Origin: Actinomycetes bacterium | GTDB taxonomy: Bacteria; Actinomycetota; Actinomycetes; Actinomycetales; Cellulomonadaceae | Assembly (NCBI GenBank): GCA_023412515.1 | Contig: JAEYNO010000516.1 | Coordinates: 1-7,360, forward strand | Reading direction: 5' to 3' | Length of the DNA stretch: 7,360 nt | Part shown: positions 4,745 through 7,360 of the stretch, piece by piece | Layout of the letters: every line of letters begins with the position of its first letter | How positions within the stretch are numbered: the first letter of the stretch is position 1 | Program-made: the position numbers and the translations under genes | Notes under the pieces: generated by a model | Database searches by the model: none | Seen by the model: only the letters and a program-made list of their open reading frames with translations | What the model was told of the DNA's origin: nothing

Positions 4745-6361
4745 TTGTTCGCCACCCTCTCCGACCGTCTCACGTCGACGTTCAAGAACCTGCGCGCGAA
4801 GGGGCGCCTCTCCGAGGCGGACATCGACGCCACGATCCGCGAGATCCGGCGTGCGCTGCTCGACGCCGACGTCGCGGTCCCGGTGGTGCGCCAGTTCACG
4901 GGCGCGGTGCGCGAGCGTGCGCTGTCGGCCGAGGTGTCGGGCGCGCTCAACCCGGCGCAGCAGGTCGTCAAGATCGTCAACGACGAGCTCGTCGCGGTCC
5001 TCGGCGGGCAGACGCGCACCGTCGCGTTCGCGAAGCAGCCGCCGACCGTCATCCTGCTCGCGGGTCTGCAGGGCGCGGGCAAGACGACGCTCGCCGGGAA
5101 GCTCGCGCTGTGGCTGCGCGAGCAGGGCCACACGCCGCTGCTCGTCGCCGCCGACCTGCAGCGCCCCAACGCGGTGACGCAGCTCCAGGTGGTGGGTGAG
5201 CGCGCGGGCGTGCCCGTCTACGCGCCGCACCCCGGCAACCAGGGCTCGGACGACGTGCTGCCGGCGGGTGCGGACCCGGTGGCGGTCGCGCGCTCGGGTC
5301 TCGAGACCGCGCGCCAGCGCCAGCACGACGTGCTGATCGTCGACACCGCGGGGCGGCTCGGCGTCGACGCCGAGCTCATGGCGCAGGCCTCCGACATCCG
5401 CGACGCGGTCGACCCGGACGAGATCCTGTTCGTGGTCGACGCGATGATCGGCCAGGACGCCGTGACGACCGCGCAGGCGTTCGCCGACGGCGTCGGCTTC
5501 ACCGGTGTCGTGCTGTCGAAGCTCGACGGCGACGCGCGCGGCGGTGCCGCGCTGTCGATCGCGAGCGTGACGGGCCGCCCGATCATGTTCGCCTCGACCG
5601 GTGAGAAGCTCACGGACTTCGAGGTCTTCCACCCCGACCGCATGGCGTCGCGCATCCTCGACATGGGCGACGTGCTCACGCTCATCGAGCAGGCCGAGAA
5701 GGCGTTCGACGCCGAGCAGGCCGAGAAGATGGCCGGCAAGCTCGTCGGCGGCGAGGACTTCACGCTCGAGGACTTCCTCGTGCAGATGCAGCAGCTCAAG
5801 AACATGGGCTCGCTCAAGAAGATGTTCGGGATGCTGCCGGGCATGGGGCAGATGCGCGAGGCCCTCGAGAACTTCGACGAGCGCGAGGTCGACCGCATCG
5901 AGGCGATCATCCGCTCGATGACGCCCGGCGAGCGGCAGAACCCCAAGATCATCAACGGCTCCCGGCGCGCGCGCATCGCACGGGGCTCGGGCACCACCAC
6001 GAGCGAGATCAACCAGCTGCTCGAGCGGTTCGAGGGCGCGAAGAAGATGATGCGCCAGATGGCCCGCGGCGGCGGCATGCCCGGCGGCATGCCGGGCATG
6101 GGCAACCTGCCGGGCATGGGCGGCAAGAAGTCGCGCGGCCGGCAGGCGCCGCCCAAGCGCGGCAAGGGCGCGCGGTCGGGCAACCCCGCGAAGCGTGCCG
6201 AGCAGGAGCGGGCCGCCGCGGCGCGCGCAGCGGGCGAGGTTCCTCCCGCGCCGTCCGGGTCGGCGTTCGGGCTCGGCGGGGCGGCGGCGCCGCAGGACGA
6301 CGCGGCGTTCGACCCGGGCAGCCTGCCCGCGGGGCTGGGCGACCTGTTCAAGGGGCGCTGA
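4745..6361 (+). CDS. ffh: Ffh, signal recognition particle GTPase (SRP54 homologue)
   Basis: Ffh binds 4.5S-type SRP RNA and signal sequences emerging from the ribosome, then docks with FtsY. The TTG start gives MFATLSDRLTSTFKNLRAKG, the standard Ffh beginning; the frame stays open far upstream only as an out-of-frame shadow of glnD. The N domain spans about 1-95. The G domain has the P-loop GLQGAGKTT (107-115), DLQRP (137-141), DTAGR (200-204) and SKLDG (258-262). The Met-rich M domain runs about 295-440, with the methionine finger-loop area MGSLKKMFGMLPGMGQM and the RNA-binding helix region INGSRRARIARGSGTT (403-418). Residues 441-538 form a low-complexity tail: Gly/Met/Pro repeats, then a basic stretch, then Ala-rich sequence ending in LGDLFKGR. 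At 538 residues it exceeds the 453 of E. coli because of this tail. The preceding gap of 28 bases leaves little space for a separate promoter unless it lies within glnD. Confidence 0.96.
   Translation: MFATLSDRLTSTFKNLRAKGRLSEADIDATIREIRRALLDADVAVPVVRQFTGAVRERALSAEVSGALNPAQQVVKIVNDELVAVLGGQTRTVAFAKQPPTVILLAGLQGAGKTTLAGKLALWLREQGHTPLLVAADLQRPNAVTQLQVVGERAGVPVYAPHPGNQGSDDVLPAGADPVAVARSGLETARQRQHDVLIVDTAGRLGVDAELMAQASDIRDAVDPDEILFVVDAMIGQDAVTTAQAFADGVGFTGVVLSKLDGDARGGAALSIASVTGRPIMFASTGEKLTDFEVFHPDRMASRILDMGDVLTLIEQAEKAFDAEQAEKMAGKLVGGEDFTLEDFLVQMQQLKNMGSLKKMFGMLPGMGQMREALENFDEREVDRIEAIIRSMTPGERQNPKIINGSRRARIARGSGTTTSEINQLLERFEGAKKMMRQMARGGGMPGGMPGMGNLPGMGGKKSRGRQAPPKRGKGARSGNPAKRAEQERAAAARAAGEVPPAPSGSAFGLGGAAAPQDDAAFDPGSLPAGLGDLFKGR
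6068..6124 (+). repeat. Imperfect Gly-Met-Pro coding repeats in the ffh tail
   Basis: Repeated GGCATGCC/GGGCATGGGC units encode GMPGGMPGMG-NLPGMGG (about residues 444-460 of Ffh). The repeats are short and imperfect and lie in the flexible linker after the M domain. Similar Gly/Met-rich tails are common in SRP54 proteins. Confidence 0.6.
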
Positions 6362-6368
6362 CCGCCGC

Positions 6369-7360
6369 GTGATCACGCACCTGCGCGGGACGGTGGTGCT
6401 CGGTGACGAGCACGAGGTCGGTGAGGCGTGGGTCGTGGGGGACCGGCTCACGCTCGAGCAGCCCGCCGGGGCGCCCGAGGCGGTGCTCGAGGGCTGGGTG
6501 CTGCCCGGGCTGGTGGACGTGCACTGCCACGTCGGCCTCGCGGCCGACGGCGCCGTCGACGCGGCCACGGCGGAGCGGCAGGCGATCGCCGACCGGGACG
6601 CGGGCGTGCTGCTGGTCCGGGACGCCGGCTCGCCCGCCGACACGGCGTGGGTGCACGCGCGCGACGACCTGCCGCGCCTGCTGCGCGCGGGCCGGCACCT
6701 CGCTCGCCCCAAGCGGTACCTGCGGCACTACGGCCGCGAGCTCGCCGACCCGGCCGACCTGCCGGGCGCGGTCCGCGAGGAGGCCGCGCGCGGCGACGGC
6801 TGGGTCAAGCTCGTCGCCGACTGGATCGACCGCGACCTCGGGGCCGACGGCGACCTGCGACCGCTGTGGCCGGACGACGTCCTCGCCGCCGCGGTCGCCG
6901 CCGCGCACGACGCGGGCGCGCGCGTCACCGCGCACACGTTCAGCCACGAGGCGCTCGACCCGCTGCTGGACGCGGGCGTCGACTGCCTCGAGCACGCCAC
7001 GGGCGCCACGCCGGCGCAGGTCGAGCGCATCGCGGCGGCGGGCGTCCCGGTGACGGCGACGCTGCTGCAGGTGGGGCAGTTCGGCGCCATCGCGGCGCAG
7101 GGCGAGGCGCGCTACCCGCGGTTCGCGGCCCGCATGCGCGCGATGCACGAGCGTCGCCACGCGCACGTGCGGGACCTGCACGACGCCGGGGTGCCGCTGC
7201 TGGTCGGCACCGACGCCGGTGGCACCATCGGCCACGGCCGGATCGCGGACGAGGCGGCCGAGATGGTGCGCGCCGGCCTGCCCGCGCACGACGTGGTCGC
7301 GGCCGCGTCGTGGCGCACGCGCGCGTGGCTCGGCGTGCCCGGGATCGCGGAGGGCGCGAG
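6369..7360 (+). CDS. Metal-dependent amidohydrolase (3' end cut off by the window)
   Basis: This is an amidohydrolase-superfamily enzyme (TIM-barrel metallohydrolase), presumably hydrolysing a C-N bond; the substrate is unknown. The GTG at 6369, 7 bases after the ffh stop, opens a frame with no stop to the window end (330 codons seen). The N-terminal beta-strand region LRGTVVLGDEHEVGEAWVV leads to PGLVDVHCHVG with the metal pair H52/H54. K147 in GWVKLVADW is the likely carboxylated bridging lysine. H189 (VTAHTFSHEA), H209 (CLEHATG) and D282 (LLVGTDAGG) complete the usual metal and catalytic set, so the enzyme looks intact. A possible RBS, AAGGGG (6350-6355), lies inside ffh, 13 bases from the start. 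A homologous hydrolase follows ffh in Mycobacterium (Rv2915c), so the pairing is old, and rpsP-rimM-trmD-type genes may follow. The symbol is left empty because I cannot assign a substrate. Confidence 0.88.
   Translation, partial: MITHLRGTVVLGDEHEVGEAWVVGDRLTLEQPAGAPEAVLEGWVLPGLVDVHCHVGLAADGAVDAATAERQAIADRDAGVLLVRDAGSPADTAWVHARDDLPRLLRAGRHLARPKRYLRHYGRELADPADLPGAVREEAARGDGWVKLVADWIDRDLGADGDLRPLWPDDVLAAAVAAAHDAGARVTAHTFSHEALDPLLDAGVDCLEHATGATPAQVERIAAAGVPVTATLLQVGQFGAIAAQGEARYPRFAARMRAMHERRHAHVRDLHDAGVPLLVGTDAGGTIGHGRIADEAAEMVRAGLPAHDVVAAASWRTRAWLGVPGIAEGA

Noticed and set aside
4690..4745. Frameshift or premature stop as the cause of the short GlnD
   Set aside because: Only 28 bases lie between the glnD stop and a complete ffh, so no displaced ACT-coding sequence exists here. 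A clean deletion, old or assembly-made, is the only alternative.
2914..5169. Long open frame of 751 codons on the minus strand across glnD and the start of ffh
   Set aside because: It is antisense to two clearly conserved genes. Its translation is Arg/Ala-rich low complexity with no recognisable domain, as expected for a shadow frame at this GC content.
4667..6712. Long open frame of 681 codons on the minus strand across ffh and the amidohydrolase
   Set aside because: It is compositional shadow of the sense genes, dominated by Arg, His and Ala with no family motifs.

Overview
This window is very GC-rich, and codon third positions are almost all G or C. GTG and TTG serve as starts alongside ATG. 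Gene content and order match the actinobacterial arrangement ftsY - amtB - glnB/glnK - glnD - ffh - amidohydrolase known from Corynebacterium, Mycobacterium and Streptomyces. A high-GC actinomycete is therefore well supported. A Cellulomonas-like member of the Micrococcales is my guess from codon style only.

Layout, all on the + strand. Bases 1-1053 hold the 3' part of ftsY (SRP receptor), closed by a 12-bp GC hairpin terminator at 1066-1092. Bases 1093-1236 are a short control region with GlnR-like half-sites ahead of amtB. The nitrogen module follows: amtB (1237-2544, ammonium channel), glnB/glnK (2544-2885, PII protein, 1-base overlap with amtB) and glnD (2920-4716, PII nucleotidyltransferase/removing enzyme). 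ffh (4745-6361, SRP54 GTPase) begins 28 bases after glnD from a TTG codon. An amidohydrolase (6369 to the window end, 3' truncated) starts 7 bases after the ffh stop and is probably co-transcribed with it.

Functionally, AmtB, PII and GlnD form one ammonium-sensing circuit. PII can block the AmtB pore, and GlnD modifies the PII T-loop tyrosine according to nitrogen state. This circuit sits between the two GTPases of co-translational membrane targeting: FtsY at the membrane and Ffh on the ribosome.

The window is mostly ordinary conserved chromosome, and I see no defence system, mobile element, CRISPR array or wholly new system. The two strongest oddities both concern glnD. The protein ends after its HD domain with no C-terminal ACT (glutamine-sensing) domains, and there is no room for them before ffh. 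Its first codons also contain a perfect 35-base palindrome that could act as an attenuator or hide an alternative start.
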